From contig DJOQ01000022.1 in NCBI GenBank assembly GCA_002437245.1, positions 1 through 64,000 of the forward strand: 64,000 bases of DNA, read 5' to 3'. Below are positions 42,674 through 51,519 of this stretch, one piece after another. This stretch comes from Ruminococcaceae bacterium UBA6434. Lineage in GTDB: Bacteria; Bacillota; Clostridia; Oscillospirales; Acutalibacteraceae. The position numbers and the translations under genes are program-made. The notes below the pieces were generated by a model. The model saw only the letters and a list, made by a program, of their open reading frames with translations. It was not told the origin of the DNA and did not search any database. The number at the start of each line of letters is the position of its first letter. The stretch's first letter is position 1.

Positions 42674-44260
42674 TTGACAAAGAAAATTATTTCAATTTTA
42701 ATATTGCTGTGTGTAATTGTATCTGCCTTTACAGGCTGTTTCGGCAGAAAAAAGTCGGGTGAAGCCTTTTCAATGCCGATAATGGACGAGCCGACGAGCC
42801 TTGACCCGCAGATAGCGGATTCAAATTCCGAAAAGCTCGTTGCGGCAAACTGCTACGAGGGGCTTGTCCGCATAATGGCGGACGGCACCATAGGCAAGGG
42901 CGTTGCCACGGATTGGAATGTTTCCGACGACGGTCTTACATATACGTTTAAGCTTCGCAACAATTCACATTGGGCTATGTTTTCGGGGCACAAGGCTGTG
43001 CTCGGCGAAAATTACGAGGATACGTTTGACATAACCGTAAAGGCGGAGGACTTTAAATTCGGCATTGAGAGAACCCTCTCGGAGCAGACCGGTTCCGCAG
43101 ACGCGCCGCTGTTTTCGGCGGTGAAGAGCATAAGTACGCCGGATGATTTTACCGTAGTGTTCAATCTTTCGTATGCCGACGATAACTTCCTGTATGCGCT
43201 GACAAGCCCGGGCGCTATGCCGTGCGACGAAGAATTTTTCAATCTCACAAACGGTAAGTACGGCCTTGATGCGAAATATCTGCTGTGCAACGGACCTTTC
43301 CATGTGTCCAAATGGACAGAAAAAACTTCCGTAAAGCTGGTTAAGAATAACGAGTACAACGGTGAAACCGCGGTTTCACCGTCATCGGTGACGTTTTATA
43401 TAAACAACGACGATTCCGAAGTTGCCGATAAGATGAATTCCGTCACATATGACGCGGCTTTTCTTTCGTCGTCGCAGTTCTCGACCATAGAAAACAAAAA
43501 GGATTTGAATTCCGTTGCCGTTCAAAACGTGACATACTCCTTTATATTCAATCAAAACGACAATAACTACCGCAACAAAAATATGCGGCTTGCATTTTGC
43601 CGCTCGTGCGATACTTCGTCGCTGTTTGACTCACAAAGCGATATTTCAAAGGCCGACGGCATAGTGCCGCCGTCATGCAAAATAGGCGGTGAGGATTACC
43701 GAGGCGAAAACGGCACAAATCTTTTGTCTTATGACGAGACGCTTGCAAAAAAGAATTTCAACGACGCGCTTTTGGAGCTCGGCACATCGTCGGTCGAAAC
43801 TACAATACTTTGCACCGAGCAGTATGAGTCGTTTGTCAAGCAGATGGTGCAAAAGCTCCAGAAAACACTCGGTGTGAAATTTGTCTCCACGGTAAAAGCA
43901 GTTTCGGAATCCGACCTTGAGGCGGCAGTAAACGACGGCAATTACAGTGTGGCGTTTTATCCGTTTAAGGCAAAATCGGCTTTTGCCGGCGAGATTATAG
44001 AGGGATTTGACCAAAGCAATATATTCGGATATGAGTCCGAGGTCTTATCGCAGAAAATCCGTAACATCAAAAACAATTCCGGCAGCCTTGAGGGTGAGCG
44101 TTCCGCTGTTGCCGACGCGGAGAACTATCTTATTTCCGAAGCGGTAATAATGCCCGTGTTCTATGAGAACAGTTATTTTGTAACCTCCAAAAAAACAAGC
44201 GGCATATATTTCTATTCGTCCGCGGATAACGTCTATTTTATAAACGCAAAAAAATCGTAA
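42674..44260 (+). CDS. Oligopeptide-binding lipoprotein (SBP family 5)
   Basis: A 528-residue extracellular solute-binding protein of the OppA/DppA family. The lipoprotein signal ends in FTGC (Cys at about residue 21). Family features: PTSLDPQIADSNSEKLVAANCYEGL, ATDWNVSDDGLTYTFKLR and FHVSKWTEKTSVKLVKN. The start is TTG at 42674, supported by AGGGG 8 bases upstream; no in-frame ATG fits. No permease or ATPase genes follow, so it is an orphan binding protein that may serve a transporter elsewhere, or act as a sensor. A leader hairpin may hide its ribosome-binding site. Confidence 0.9.
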   Translation: MTKKIISILILLCVIVSAFTGCFGRKKSGEAFSMPIMDEPTSLDPQIADSNSEKLVAANCYEGLVRIMADGTIGKGVATDWNVSDDGLTYTFKLRNNSHWAMFSGHKAVLGENYEDTFDITVKAEDFKFGIERTLSEQTGSADAPLFSAVKSISTPDDFTVVFNLSYADDNFLYALTSPGAMPCDEEFFNLTNGKYGLDAKYLLCNGPFHVSKWTEKTSVKLVKNNEYNGETAVSPSSVTFYINNDDSEVADKMNSVTYDAAFLSSSQFSTIENKKDLNSVAVQNVTYSFIFNQNDNNYRNKNMRLAFCRSCDTSSLFDSQSDISKADGIVPPSCKIGGEDYRGENGTNLLSYDETLAKKNFNDALLELGTSSVETTILCTEQYESFVKQMVQKLQKTLGVKFVSTVKAVSESDLEAAVNDGNYSVAFYPFKAKSAFAGEIIEGFDQSNIFGYESEVLSQKIRNIKNNSGSLEGERSAVADAENYLISEAVIMPVFYENSYFVTSKKTSGIYFYSSADNVYFINAKKS

Positions 44261-44275
44261 GAAACGGTATTTAAA

Positions 44276-44734
44276 ATGAGAGAAAAATACGGCGTATCGC
44301 AAAAAATCTTTATAGCAATATCTTGGCTTCTGACGGCGGCGCTGATGGTGACGATATTTTACCTGTCCTCTCAGGTCTCGTCAAAATCATCGGGGCTCAG
44401 CTCCGGTGTTATTGCACGCATAACAGAGCTCTTTCATATCACGCTTTCACAGCACACAGTCAGAAAAACCGCGCACGCACTCGAATATACGGCACTTTGC
44501 TTTTTGTTTTCTTTTAGCTGGCTGTCGGTGTTTTCGTTTCCACGGTACGCGCTCTCTTTTTTGTCCGCGGCGCTTTACGCTTCTTCGGACGAGCTTCATC
44601 AGTACTTTGTTTCCGGCAGAGCGTGTCAGCCGCGCGACGTGTTTATAGATTGTCTCGGCGCGGCATTCGGGCTTTTGTTGTTTTTTATATTATATACTGC
44701 ATACAGTCACATTCATAAAAATAAAGCGAGGTAA
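44276..44734 (+). CDS. VanZ-like membrane protein
   Basis: A 152-residue protein with about four membrane segments. VanZ-family hallmarks are RKTAHALEYTALCFL and SSDELHQYFVSGRACQPRDVFIDCLGA. VanZ proteins are linked with low-level resistance to teicoplanin and lipoglycopeptides, but many genomic copies have no known role. It lies 15 bases after the lipoprotein gene and 4 bases before the DUF1015 gene, so probably one operon. Confidence 0.9.
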   Translation: MREKYGVSQKIFIAISWLLTAALMVTIFYLSSQVSSKSSGLSSGVIARITELFHITLSQHTVRKTAHALEYTALCFLFSFSWLSVFSFPRYALSFLSAALYASSDELHQYFVSGRACQPRDVFIDCLGAAFGLLLFFILYTAYSHIHKNKAR

Positions 44735-44738
44735 TATT

Positions 44739-45983
44739 ATGGCAGTTTTGAGAGCGTTCAGGGCACTTCGGCCGACTCCGGAATACGCTTCCAGAGTGGC
44801 GGCATTGCCGTACGACGTTATGAATTCGGACGAGGCGCGAAGAATGGTCTTCGGCAATCCGTATTCTTTCCTGCACGTTGACAAAGCGGAAATCGACCTT
44901 CCCAAGACGGTTGATATTTATGACGACCGCGTGTATGAAAAAGCGCGCGAGAATTTATCAAAGCTTGTCTCGGCGGACGTTATGAAGCAGGATGAAAAGC
45001 CGTGTCTGTATATCTATGAGCAGACTTGGCGCGGCAGAACGCAGACGGGTATAGTGGGCTGCACGGCTATTGACGATTATATAAACGACGTTATCAAAAA
45101 GCATGAAAAGACAAGAGCCGATAAAGAGGCTGACCGCATACGCCACGTCGATACTCTCGACGCAAACACCGGTCCCATTTTCCTGACATATAGGAAAAAT
45201 GAGAAAATTTCATCGATTACGGCAGACATCAAGGCAAAAAACGAACCGGTTTATGATTTTGTGTCGGACGATGTTCGTGAAAGAGTTTGGGTTGTGTCGG
45301 AAAATGACACGATAGATTTTATAACCGAGCAGTTTGAAAATGTACCTTCCCTCTATATCGCGGACGGTCATCACAGAGCCGCGTCCGCAGTAAAGGTCGG
45401 GCTTCGCCGCCGTGAGCAAAATCCGAATTATACGGGCACGGAGGAGTTTAATTTCTTCTTATCGGTAATTTTTCCGAGCGACGAGCTTCGCATACTCGAT
45501 TACAACCGTATAATTAAAGATTTAAACGGGCTTTCGGACGAGGAGTTTTTACTTGAGCTCGGTCGAAAATTCGATATAGAAAAGCAGGGGAAAAATGAGT
45601 ACCGTCCGCAAAAGGCACATTCTTTCGGAATGTATCTCTCGGGCGAATGGTATGCTCTTTTTGCAAAGCCGGAAGCGATTGACACGTTCGACGCGGTGGG
45701 CAGCCTGGATGTTTCGATTCTTCAAAACAATGTCATTTCTCCCATTCTCGGTATAGACGACCCGAGAACCGACAAAAGAATAGACTTTGTCGGCGGCATC
45801 AGAGGCCTTTCCGAGCTTTCAAAGCGAGTCGATTCGGGTGAAGAAAAACTCGCGTTTTCTATGTTCCCGACAACGCTTGACGAGCTCATGAATATAGCCG
45901 ACAAGTCCATGACAATGCCCCCGAAGTCAACTTGGTTTGAGCCGAAGCTCTTGAGCGGACTTTTTATACATTATCTTAAATGA
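44739..45983 (+). CDS. DUF1015 family protein
   Basis: A 414-residue soluble protein matching the DUF1015 pattern: N-terminal FRALRPTPEYASRVAALPYDV, NPYSFLHVDKAEIDLP, LYIYEQTW and the central YIADGHHRAASA motif. The DGHHR motif resembles the nucleotide site of ParB/sulfiredoxin-fold proteins, some of which are serine kinases; whether that applies here is uncertain. GAGG precedes the ATG. Confidence 0.85.
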   Translation: MAVLRAFRALRPTPEYASRVAALPYDVMNSDEARRMVFGNPYSFLHVDKAEIDLPKTVDIYDDRVYEKARENLSKLVSADVMKQDEKPCLYIYEQTWRGRTQTGIVGCTAIDDYINDVIKKHEKTRADKEADRIRHVDTLDANTGPIFLTYRKNEKISSITADIKAKNEPVYDFVSDDVRERVWVVSENDTIDFITEQFENVPSLYIADGHHRAASAVKVGLRRREQNPNYTGTEEFNFFLSVIFPSDELRILDYNRIIKDLNGLSDEEFLLELGRKFDIEKQGKNEYRPQKAHSFGMYLSGEWYALFAKPEAIDTFDAVGSLDVSILQNNVISPILGIDDPRTDKRIDFVGGIRGLSELSKRVDSGEEKLAFSMFPTTLDELMNIADKSMTMPPKSTWFEPKLLSGLFIHYLK

Positions 45984-46108
45984 TGTCTGTTTTTTGCAGT
46001 ACTTTAATTTAGAGCTTTTATGTACATATATGTTACCTTAAAGCAGAAATTCTGATATTTTTTTGTGTGAATAAGTAACAATTTTCGTATGTTCTAAAAT
46101 TTTTTTTG

Positions 46109-46114
46109 TATAAT
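46109..46114 (+). promoter_or_regulatory. Probable -10 of the XRE regulator gene
   Basis: TATAAT with no good -35. Inverted TGTTAC (about 46029) and GTAACA (about 46075) lie upstream and could be an autoregulatory operator. The 120-base stretch after 45983 has no other feature. Confidence 0.4.
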
Positions 46115-46150
46115 AAACAGTATAAAAGTACAGGCGAGGAGGTACTTATT

Positions 46151-46531
46151 ATGCTGGGCGAAAAAATGAAGCTCATTCGCAATTATAACGGATATTCACA
46201 GCGCCAAATAGCGGAAATATTAAAAATCGAAAGGTCTACCTACGCTTCATATGAAACCGGAAGAAATCGACCGGATATTTTTGCAGTGCAACGTTTTGCA
46301 AAAATTTTTAATGTCAGCGTGGATTATATTTTGGGGCTGGACGATAAGAATATTTACCGCCTGCGCGATCAAACGGCGGAATACGAAAGACGTCACAAAA
46401 AAGAGGGTATCGTTTCACAACTTACCTCTGACGAAAAAATCCTGATAGGTCTTTACCGTCAGTGCGACGCCGAGACGAAAAAGACAATTCTTGAGAGCGT
46501 CCGCAAGGTAGAGCTTGAGACGGACGAATAA
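46151..46531 (+). CDS. XRE-family transcriptional regulator
   Basis: A 126-residue protein. Residues 5-65 form a Cro/C1-type helix-turn-helix (KLIRNYNGYSQRQIAEILKIERSTYASYETGRNRPD) ending in VSVDYILGLD, typical of chromosomal XRE regulators in Clostridia. The C-terminal about 50 residues are helical and charged, probably for dimer formation. The ATG at 46151 is preceded by GAGGAGG; the longer frame from 46106 is not plausible. Target unknown. Confidence 0.9.
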   Translation: MLGEKMKLIRNYNGYSQRQIAEILKIERSTYASYETGRNRPDIFAVQRFAKIFNVSVDYILGLDDKNIYRLRDQTAEYERRHKKEGIVSQLTSDEKILIGLYRQCDAETKKTILESVRKVELETDE

Positions 46532-46569
46532 GACAAAAGCCATCGGAAATAAAATTATGAAAAGCTTAA

Positions 46570-46608
46570 AAAGGAACTGTAAAAGCGATTTTTTACGGTT
46601 CCTTTTTG
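46570..46608. terminator. Intrinsic terminator after the XRE gene
   Basis: A 15-bp stem with one G-U/mismatch (46570-46584 with 46591-46605), followed by Ts. Confidence 0.85.
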
Positions 46609-46699
46609 TTTATAGTTTGTTTATCCGGAGCTTATGCGGCATTTTTTTGCGCTTTTTTTCATAGCCTTTAAAGAATTTGTGAGAAAAGGGGTGCAATAA

Positions 46700-46849
46700 T
46701 TGACTTCGGCTGATATAATTATAATAGTTTGCGTTATCGTGCTGATTTTTGCCGTGGTTCTTGTTAAAATAAAACGGAAAAAACGCGGCTGCAACGCTTC
46801 GCGCCGAAACTGTCCGTTCGGCAAAGAGAATTTTAAAAACAGGAGATGA
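46700..46849 (+). CDS. Small FeoB-associated-type Cys-rich membrane protein
   Basis: A 49-residue protein: one membrane segment (TSADIIIIVCVIVLIFAVV), a Lys/Arg stretch, then RGCNASRRNCPF with two cysteines. This matches the small Cys-rich proteins often found beside feoB in Firmicutes. The start is TTG at 46700 with GGGG 8 bases upstream. Its end provides the AGGAGA ribosome-binding site of the next gene, 4 bases on, so both are likely co-expressed. There is no feoB or feoA in the window. Confidence 0.7.
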   Translation: MTSADIIIIVCVIVLIFAVVLVKIKRKKRGCNASRRNCPFGKENFKNRR

Positions 46850-46853
46850 ATAT

Positions 46854-48056
46854 ATGCCTTCCGTTGCCGTAATAGGAGCCGGCGCTTCGGGTATGGCGTT
46901 TGCCGTAGCCTTAAAGCTTAAAAGACCCGACGCCGAGGTTACCGTATTTGAGAAAAATCCGAAAGCGCTCAAAAAAATACTTGTGACCGGCAACGGCAGG
47001 TGTAATATACTCAATTTTGATACGAGCGCGGACGACTATTACGGTGCGCGTGATTTTGTGCGCCCCGCAACGGAAACATATACTCCGCAGCGCATTACGG
47101 ATTTTTTCCGCGGTATAGGGCTTGTTATTATGCGCGGCGACGAGGACAGAGCGTACCCGATTTCACAGTCTGCCGCCTCGGTTGTGTGCGTAATTTCGTC
47201 GGCTGCCGAAAGAGAGGGTGTAAAGGTTATTACCGATACACATATCAAAAGCATTAAGCAAGTCAAAGACGGATTTATAATAAACAACGACAAGAAATTC
47301 GATTTTGTGGTTCTCGCCTGCGGTGGCGCCGCAGCCCCGAAGCAGGGAACAGATGGCACGTCCTTTGACCTTTTTAAGTCTCTCGGAATCGGCGTTACGG
47401 AGCTTTATCCTGCGCTCACCGGATTGTGTGTAAAGGATATGCCCTTTTCACTAAAAGGACTACGGCAATACTGCAAATGCACCGTTTCTTTAGGCGAAAA
47501 AGAGTATTGTCAAGAGGGTGAAGTGCAGTTTAATGATTACGGACTTTCGGGTATCCCCATAATGCAGCTCTCGCGCTTTATAGGCAAAGGCAAAGCTACA
47601 GCTACAGCTACAGCTACGCTCGACTGTCTGCCGTTGCTTACAAAAAACGAGGTTGCAAAATTTTTGCAATCACATAGGTTTCGTGAGCCGTCGGGCGACG
47701 TCCTGTGCGGAATTTTACCGCGAGCCCTTTCAAACCATATTCTTTTGAAATGCAATGTTAAAAAAGACGAGCCGTTTAGCGGTCTATCAAGCAATAAGAC
47801 TTTACAGATTGCCTCTGCGATAAAATCGCTTGAGTTTTCCGTGACAGGCGTTCGCGGATTTGATTTTGCTCAGGTAACGCGCGGCGGAGCGGCTCTTTCG
47901 GAATTTGATAAAAATACTCTCGAATCAAAAAAAGTAAAACACCTGTATGCCGTGGGAGAGGCGCTTGATGTTGACGGCCCGTGCGGAGGATATAACCTCG
48001 GTTGGGCATGGTCGTCGGCACTTCTTGCGGCGGAGTCTGTTTTAAAGGAGTTTTAA
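46854..48056 (+). CDS. FAD-dependent oxidoreductase, HI0933/YhiN family
   Basis: A 400-residue flavoprotein. N-terminal dinucleotide-binding motif VIGAGASGMAFAVAL, then KILVTGNGRCNI (family hallmark), FVVLACGGAAAPKQGTDG and the C-terminal LYAVGEALDVDGPCGGYNLGWAWSS. Related to BaiN-type and YhiN proteins, whose usual substrate is not firmly known. It forms a pair with the next flavoprotein, which starts right after its stop. A hexamer microsatellite codes for an Ala-Thr run near residue 248. Confidence 0.88.
   Translation: MPSVAVIGAGASGMAFAVALKLKRPDAEVTVFEKNPKALKKILVTGNGRCNILNFDTSADDYYGARDFVRPATETYTPQRITDFFRGIGLVIMRGDEDRAYPISQSAASVVCVISSAAEREGVKVITDTHIKSIKQVKDGFIINNDKKFDFVVLACGGAAAPKQGTDGTSFDLFKSLGIGVTELYPALTGLCVKDMPFSLKGLRQYCKCTVSLGEKEYCQEGEVQFNDYGLSGIPIMQLSRFIGKGKATATATATLDCLPLLTKNEVAKFLQSHRFREPSGDVLCGILPRALSNHILLKCNVKKDEPFSGLSSNKTLQIASAIKSLEFSVTGVRGFDFAQVTRGGAALSEFDKNTLESKKVKHLYAVGEALDVDGPCGGYNLGWAWSSALLAAESVLKEF
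47594..47617 (+). repeat. In-frame AGCTAC hexamer microsatellite
   Basis: Four perfect AGCTAC copies encode alternating Ala/Thr inside the flavoprotein gene. Changes in copy number would keep the frame. Confidence 0.9.
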
Positions 48057-49661
48057 ATGATAAGAATAAACGAACTTAAATTGCCTCTCGATGAGGACGA
48101 GAGAGAGCTTGGTCGCCTTGCCGCAAAAGCTCTTAAGATAAGCGAGAAGCATATAAAAGAGCTGACAATATGCAAAAAATCGGTGGATTGTCGAAAAAAG
48201 GACGATATTAAATTTATTTTCAGCGTCGATGTTTCACTTGACATCGATGAAAAAAAGGCAGTCTCAAGAGCCGGCAGCAAGGTATCGTTAAGCGAAAAAA
48301 ATATTTATACTTTACCGCCGTTAAAACGCAAAAGTGCTTTGCGACCCGTTATAGTCGGGTTTGGTCCCGCCGGTATGTTTGCGGCTCTGACCTTAACAGA
48401 GGCAGGGCTTTCGCCGATTATTATCGAGCGCGGCGAAACGGTGGACGAGCGAACGGCGTCCGTCAAAAGCTTTTGGCAGACGAGAGTTTTAAATCCCGAG
48501 TCAAACGTTCAATTCGGCGAGGGCGGCGCAGGTACTTTTTCTGACGGTAAACTTACTACCGGTATAAAGGACAAGCGTTGCCGCCATGTGTTTGAGATGT
48601 TCTGCGAGCACGGCGCACCTAAAGAGATTATGTATTCCGCAACTCCGCATATAGGTACAGACCGCCTTTCGGGAGTGGTAAAGGCAATCCGCAAAACGGT
48701 GGAAGAGCGCGGCGGAGAGTTTATGTTTAATACGAAGCTTTGCGACCTTATAATTTATAACGGGCATATTCAGGGCGTCACGGTTTGCCGCAAGGACGGC
48801 GGCAGAGAGGATATCGAAACCGACACCGTTATTCTCTCGATAGGTCACTCGGCGCGCGACACGCTTGAAATGCTTCGCTCAAAGGGCGTTAATATGATGC
48901 AGAAACCGTTTTCCGTCGGCGTCAGGATAGAGCATAAGCAGGAAATGATAAACAAGACCCAATACGGCAAATTTGCTTCGCACCCCAAGCTTAATGCCGC
49001 AAATTACAAACTCGCCTGTCACCCGCAGGGCGGCAGGGGTGCATATACGTTTTGTATGTGCCCCGGCGGAACCGTGGTTTGCGCGTCAAGCGAGGAGGGC
49101 GGCGTTGTGGTAAACGGAATGAGCGAGTATGCGCGAGACGGCGAAAATGCCGATTCCGCATTGCTTGTCGGCATAGAACCGGAGCTGTTTCCGAGCTCGG
49201 ACGTGCTTTCCGGAATGTATATGCAGCGCGAAATAGAGCGCCACGCATTTAAAATGGGCGGCGGAGATTACACCGCCCCTGCACAGAAGGTCGGAGATTT
49301 TATGAACAATCTCGCATCTTCTTCGCTCGGCAGCGTAAAACCGAGCTGCCCCACCGGGGTAAGGCTCACCAATCTGCGCTCGCTGCTTCCCGCTAAGGTT
49401 ACCGAGACAATACTTGAGGCGCTGCCGAAAATGGACAGAATGCTTCCGGGCTTTGCTTCTGAGGACGCTCTTTTCACGGCGCCCGAAACGCGAAGTTCCT
49501 CTCCCGTTCGTATAATACGCGACGAACTTTTGCAGTCGAATGTGCGCGGACTTTATCCCTGCGGCGAGGGAGCCGGGTATGCAGGCGGAATTGTATCTGC
49601 CGGTGTGGACGGTATTCGCTGCGCCGAGGCCGTATTGCTCGATGAAGGCGAAGGCTGGTAA
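48057..49661 (+). CDS. FAD-dependent dehydrogenase (COG2509-like)
   Basis: A 534-residue flavoprotein. After an N-terminal about 95-residue domain with a ferredoxin-like/RNA-binding flavour, the FAD motif is VIVGFGPAGMFAALTLTEAG, followed by NVQFGEGGAGTFSDGKL, GIKDKR and a C-terminal YPCGEGAGYAGGIVSAGVDG. Matches the conserved NAD(FAD)-utilising dehydrogenase family found in many Firmicutes; substrate unknown. ATG directly follows the previous stop. Confidence 0.88.
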   Translation: MIRINELKLPLDEDERELGRLAAKALKISEKHIKELTICKKSVDCRKKDDIKFIFSVDVSLDIDEKKAVSRAGSKVSLSEKNIYTLPPLKRKSALRPVIVGFGPAGMFAALTLTEAGLSPIIIERGETVDERTASVKSFWQTRVLNPESNVQFGEGGAGTFSDGKLTTGIKDKRCRHVFEMFCEHGAPKEIMYSATPHIGTDRLSGVVKAIRKTVEERGGEFMFNTKLCDLIIYNGHIQGVTVCRKDGGREDIETDTVILSIGHSARDTLEMLRSKGVNMMQKPFSVGVRIEHKQEMINKTQYGKFASHPKLNAANYKLACHPQGGRGAYTFCMCPGGTVVCASSEEGGVVVNGMSEYARDGENADSALLVGIEPELFPSSDVLSGMYMQREIERHAFKMGGGDYTAPAQKVGDFMNNLASSSLGSVKPSCPTGVRLTNLRSLLPAKVTETILEALPKMDRMLPGFASEDALFTAPETRSSSPVRIIRDELLQSNVRGLYPCGEGAGYAGGIVSAGVDGIRCAEAVLLDEGEGW

Positions 49662-49678
49662 AACCGAATAATAAAAAT

Positions 49679-49717
49679 AAGGATGCCCGTCATTTTACGA
49701 TAGGCATCCTTTGGTTT
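49679..49717. terminator. Intrinsic terminator
   Basis: Stem AAGGATGCC (49679-49687) with GGCATCCTT (49703-49711), followed by a T-rich tract, between converging genes. Confidence 0.75.
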
Positions 49718-49726
49718 TGTTTGCTT

Positions 49727-51031
49727 TTATTTACGTGCCGAGGAATGAGCTCTTCCGTTTTCGGTGCGCCGTTTGGCAACCTTTTTGCGGCGGAGCGTGT
49801 CAAATACGATTTCAAATATGATAAGCGCTGTTAAAACAAGTACAACCGCCGTTATCCTGCCGGGAGTTACGGTTTTGCCGTTATCATTTTCGGTGCGGTT
49901 CGCAAGCGCTTCCATTGCGAGCCGCAGCGAATAATCCGCTTCCATAAGCTCCGACTCCGACATCGACGATGAAAGTGTGCTCTTAGCTTCCGTAACGGTC
50001 TTTTTCAGCTTGTTTGCGGTTGAGGTGCTGCAAAGGGTGGTGTCTATTGCCTGAGCTTTTTCAAGATCCGATGTGAGACTCGATTTATAGCTCTTAACCC
50101 TTGCGCGGTATGCGTTAAAGCCCGCAATATCGTTTGTGATAATTACCGAGAATCCGCGTTTCGTTATATCGTTCCACCCGGTAGGATTATCTTCTCTGCC
50201 GCCGCAGACGTCGCCGTTTGTCATATCGATAACGGCTCTTCCGGCGTCTTTGAATTTAGATTGAACTCCGTTTTTAAATACGGAGCTGTAAGGGTTTTTA
50301 GCTGAGAGAAGCGTACCTATGCAGCCTGCCGAAAGCGTTTTTGAAACATAGCTTTTTGCATTGCCGTTTTTGGCGTTTGACGATATTACGAGCGGCATGG
50401 CGTTTTTTGAGGCGAGCCATGAGGAAATCTCTTTTTTATCGCCGGTAGCTAAAATTATTGAATTCGAAAGCGCATTTTCGCTTGAGAGGATGTCGTAAAT
50501 TTCATCTCTGTATTCCCAACCGTCAGAGATAAGCAGCATTGCGTTGCCGCCGAGATACTGTATGGCTTCGGCGAGAGTAGGTATTTTGCAGGAGGTTATC
50601 GGTTCGTGCAGACTGCCCGTGCCTGCCCTCAGGTGATACGTCGAAAGCTCATGGTAACCTACGTCGCCGATATTTTTGTTTACGGTGTTGCCGAGCTCGT
50701 CAACGCACATTCTTGAGAGGTCACCGTCCGCCATAAGCACTATATATCCGTCGGAGGTCTTTTTTACGGAAACGCAAATCACGTCGGCACCCTCTTCTGC
50801 CGCCGCCGCAACGGCTTCCGCGGAATTTTCGGGGAATTTATCGGTGTCGCCGTATTTGGATACGCAAATAAGTTCGCCGTCGGTCTTTTTGAATTCGGTA
50901 TAAACCGAGTCGCTTTTCACTTCACCGTCGCTTTGTGCGTTTTCCGCGGCGAAAGAAAGCGCAGGAAAAGAAAATGTGAAACCGACTGCCAAAATGAGAC
51001 TTATCAGTTGTTTTGTAAAACTTTTCTTCAT
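49727..51031 (-). CDS. Anchored GDPD-like protein lacking catalytic residues
   Basis: A 434-residue protein with a signal peptide (first about 28 residues), an extracellular GDPD-like TIM barrel and a C-terminal helical region, membrane segment (TPGRITAVVLVLTALIIFEIVF split near residue 395) and basic tail. The barrel keeps the family scaffold FPENSAEAVAAAAEEGADVI...TSDGYIVLMADG, but the usual HRG reads SKYGD, the IE.D acidic pair reads ICVSV, and the catalytic HD reads ADGD. It is therefore probably not an active glycerophosphodiesterase and may be a binding protein. ATG 51031 follows CGGAGA. Confidence 0.75.
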   Translation of the reverse strand: MKKSFTKQLISLILAVGFTFSFPALSFAAENAQSDGEVKSDSVYTEFKKTDGELICVSKYGDTDKFPENSAEAVAAAAEEGADVICVSVKKTSDGYIVLMADGDLSRMCVDELGNTVNKNIGDVGYHELSTYHLRAGTGSLHEPITSCKIPTLAEAIQYLGGNAMLLISDGWEYRDEIYDILSSENALSNSIILATGDKKEISSWLASKNAMPLVISSNAKNGNAKSYVSKTLSAGCIGTLLSAKNPYSSVFKNGVQSKFKDAGRAVIDMTNGDVCGGREDNPTGWNDITKRGFSVIITNDIAGFNAYRARVKSYKSSLTSDLEKAQAIDTTLCSTSTANKLKKTVTEAKSTLSSSMSESELMEADYSLRLAMEALANRTENDNGKTVTPGRITAVVLVLTALIIFEIVFDTLRRKKVAKRRTENGRAHSSARK

Positions 51032-51209
51032 AATTATATCTCCGAAAAAGCTCAAAAATAATTTTTTCCTGTAACATTATAGCAAAAAAAATTTGCCAAT
51101 ACAATAGATATAATTCTTTATTTTGACCATAAAAAATTTCGTTATACAACATTTTGTGTCAAGCAAATTGTTGCACAAATTTGTTAGTTAAAATTTTACT
51201 TAAATTTTC

Positions 51210-51238
51210 TTGCCACAAAATGCGGTTTATGCTAAAAT
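51210..51238 (+). promoter_or_regulatory. Promoter of the XRE/nth/dnaD operon
   Basis: -35 TTGCCA (51210-51215) and -10 TAAAAT (51233-51238), 17-base spacer. Upstream, TTGTG...CACAA inverted repeats near 51152-51178 could be a regulator site. The 236-base gap after 51056 is otherwise very A/T-rich with no gene. Confidence 0.65.
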
Positions 51239-51291
51239 AAATGCGTTTTTGAGTAAGGAAGTACGATTTTTCGTTGAGGAGATGAATGTGA

Positions 51292-51519
51292 ATGGCTTTT
51301 TGTGACAGACTGAGATTGTTGCGGCAGTCTAAACTTCCGCCGCTGACGCAGACTGACCTTGCAAATGCCATAGGGGTCTCGCAACGTAAAATTTCTTTTA
51401 TGGAGACGGGTGTTACCGAGCCCTCTTTAAAAGACCTCTCGGCTATCTGCCGTTATTTCAGTGTTTCCGCCGACTACTTACTCGGCTTGCCCGATGATAT
51501 GGAGTATTACCGTGAATAA
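51292..51519 (+). CDS. Small XRE-family regulator
   Basis: A 75-residue protein consisting of little more than a Cro/C1 helix-turn-helix (LTQTDLANAIGVSQRKISFMETGVTEPS) ending in VSADYLLGLPDD, like the regulator at 46151 without its C-terminal part. GAGGAGATG precedes the ATG at 51292. Its last 8 bases overlap the nth gene, so the two are translated together; regulation of its own operon is possible. Confidence 0.88.
   Translation: MAFCDRLRLLRQSKLPPLTQTDLANAIGVSQRKISFMETGVTEPSLKDLSAICRYFSVSADYLLGLPDDMEYYRE

Noticed and set aside
46610..47014. A 134-residue minus-strand frame over the small membrane protein gene
   Set aside because: It is antisense to the start of the flavoprotein gene and lacks a ribosome-binding site; the plus-strand microprotein has a better start, composition and family pattern.
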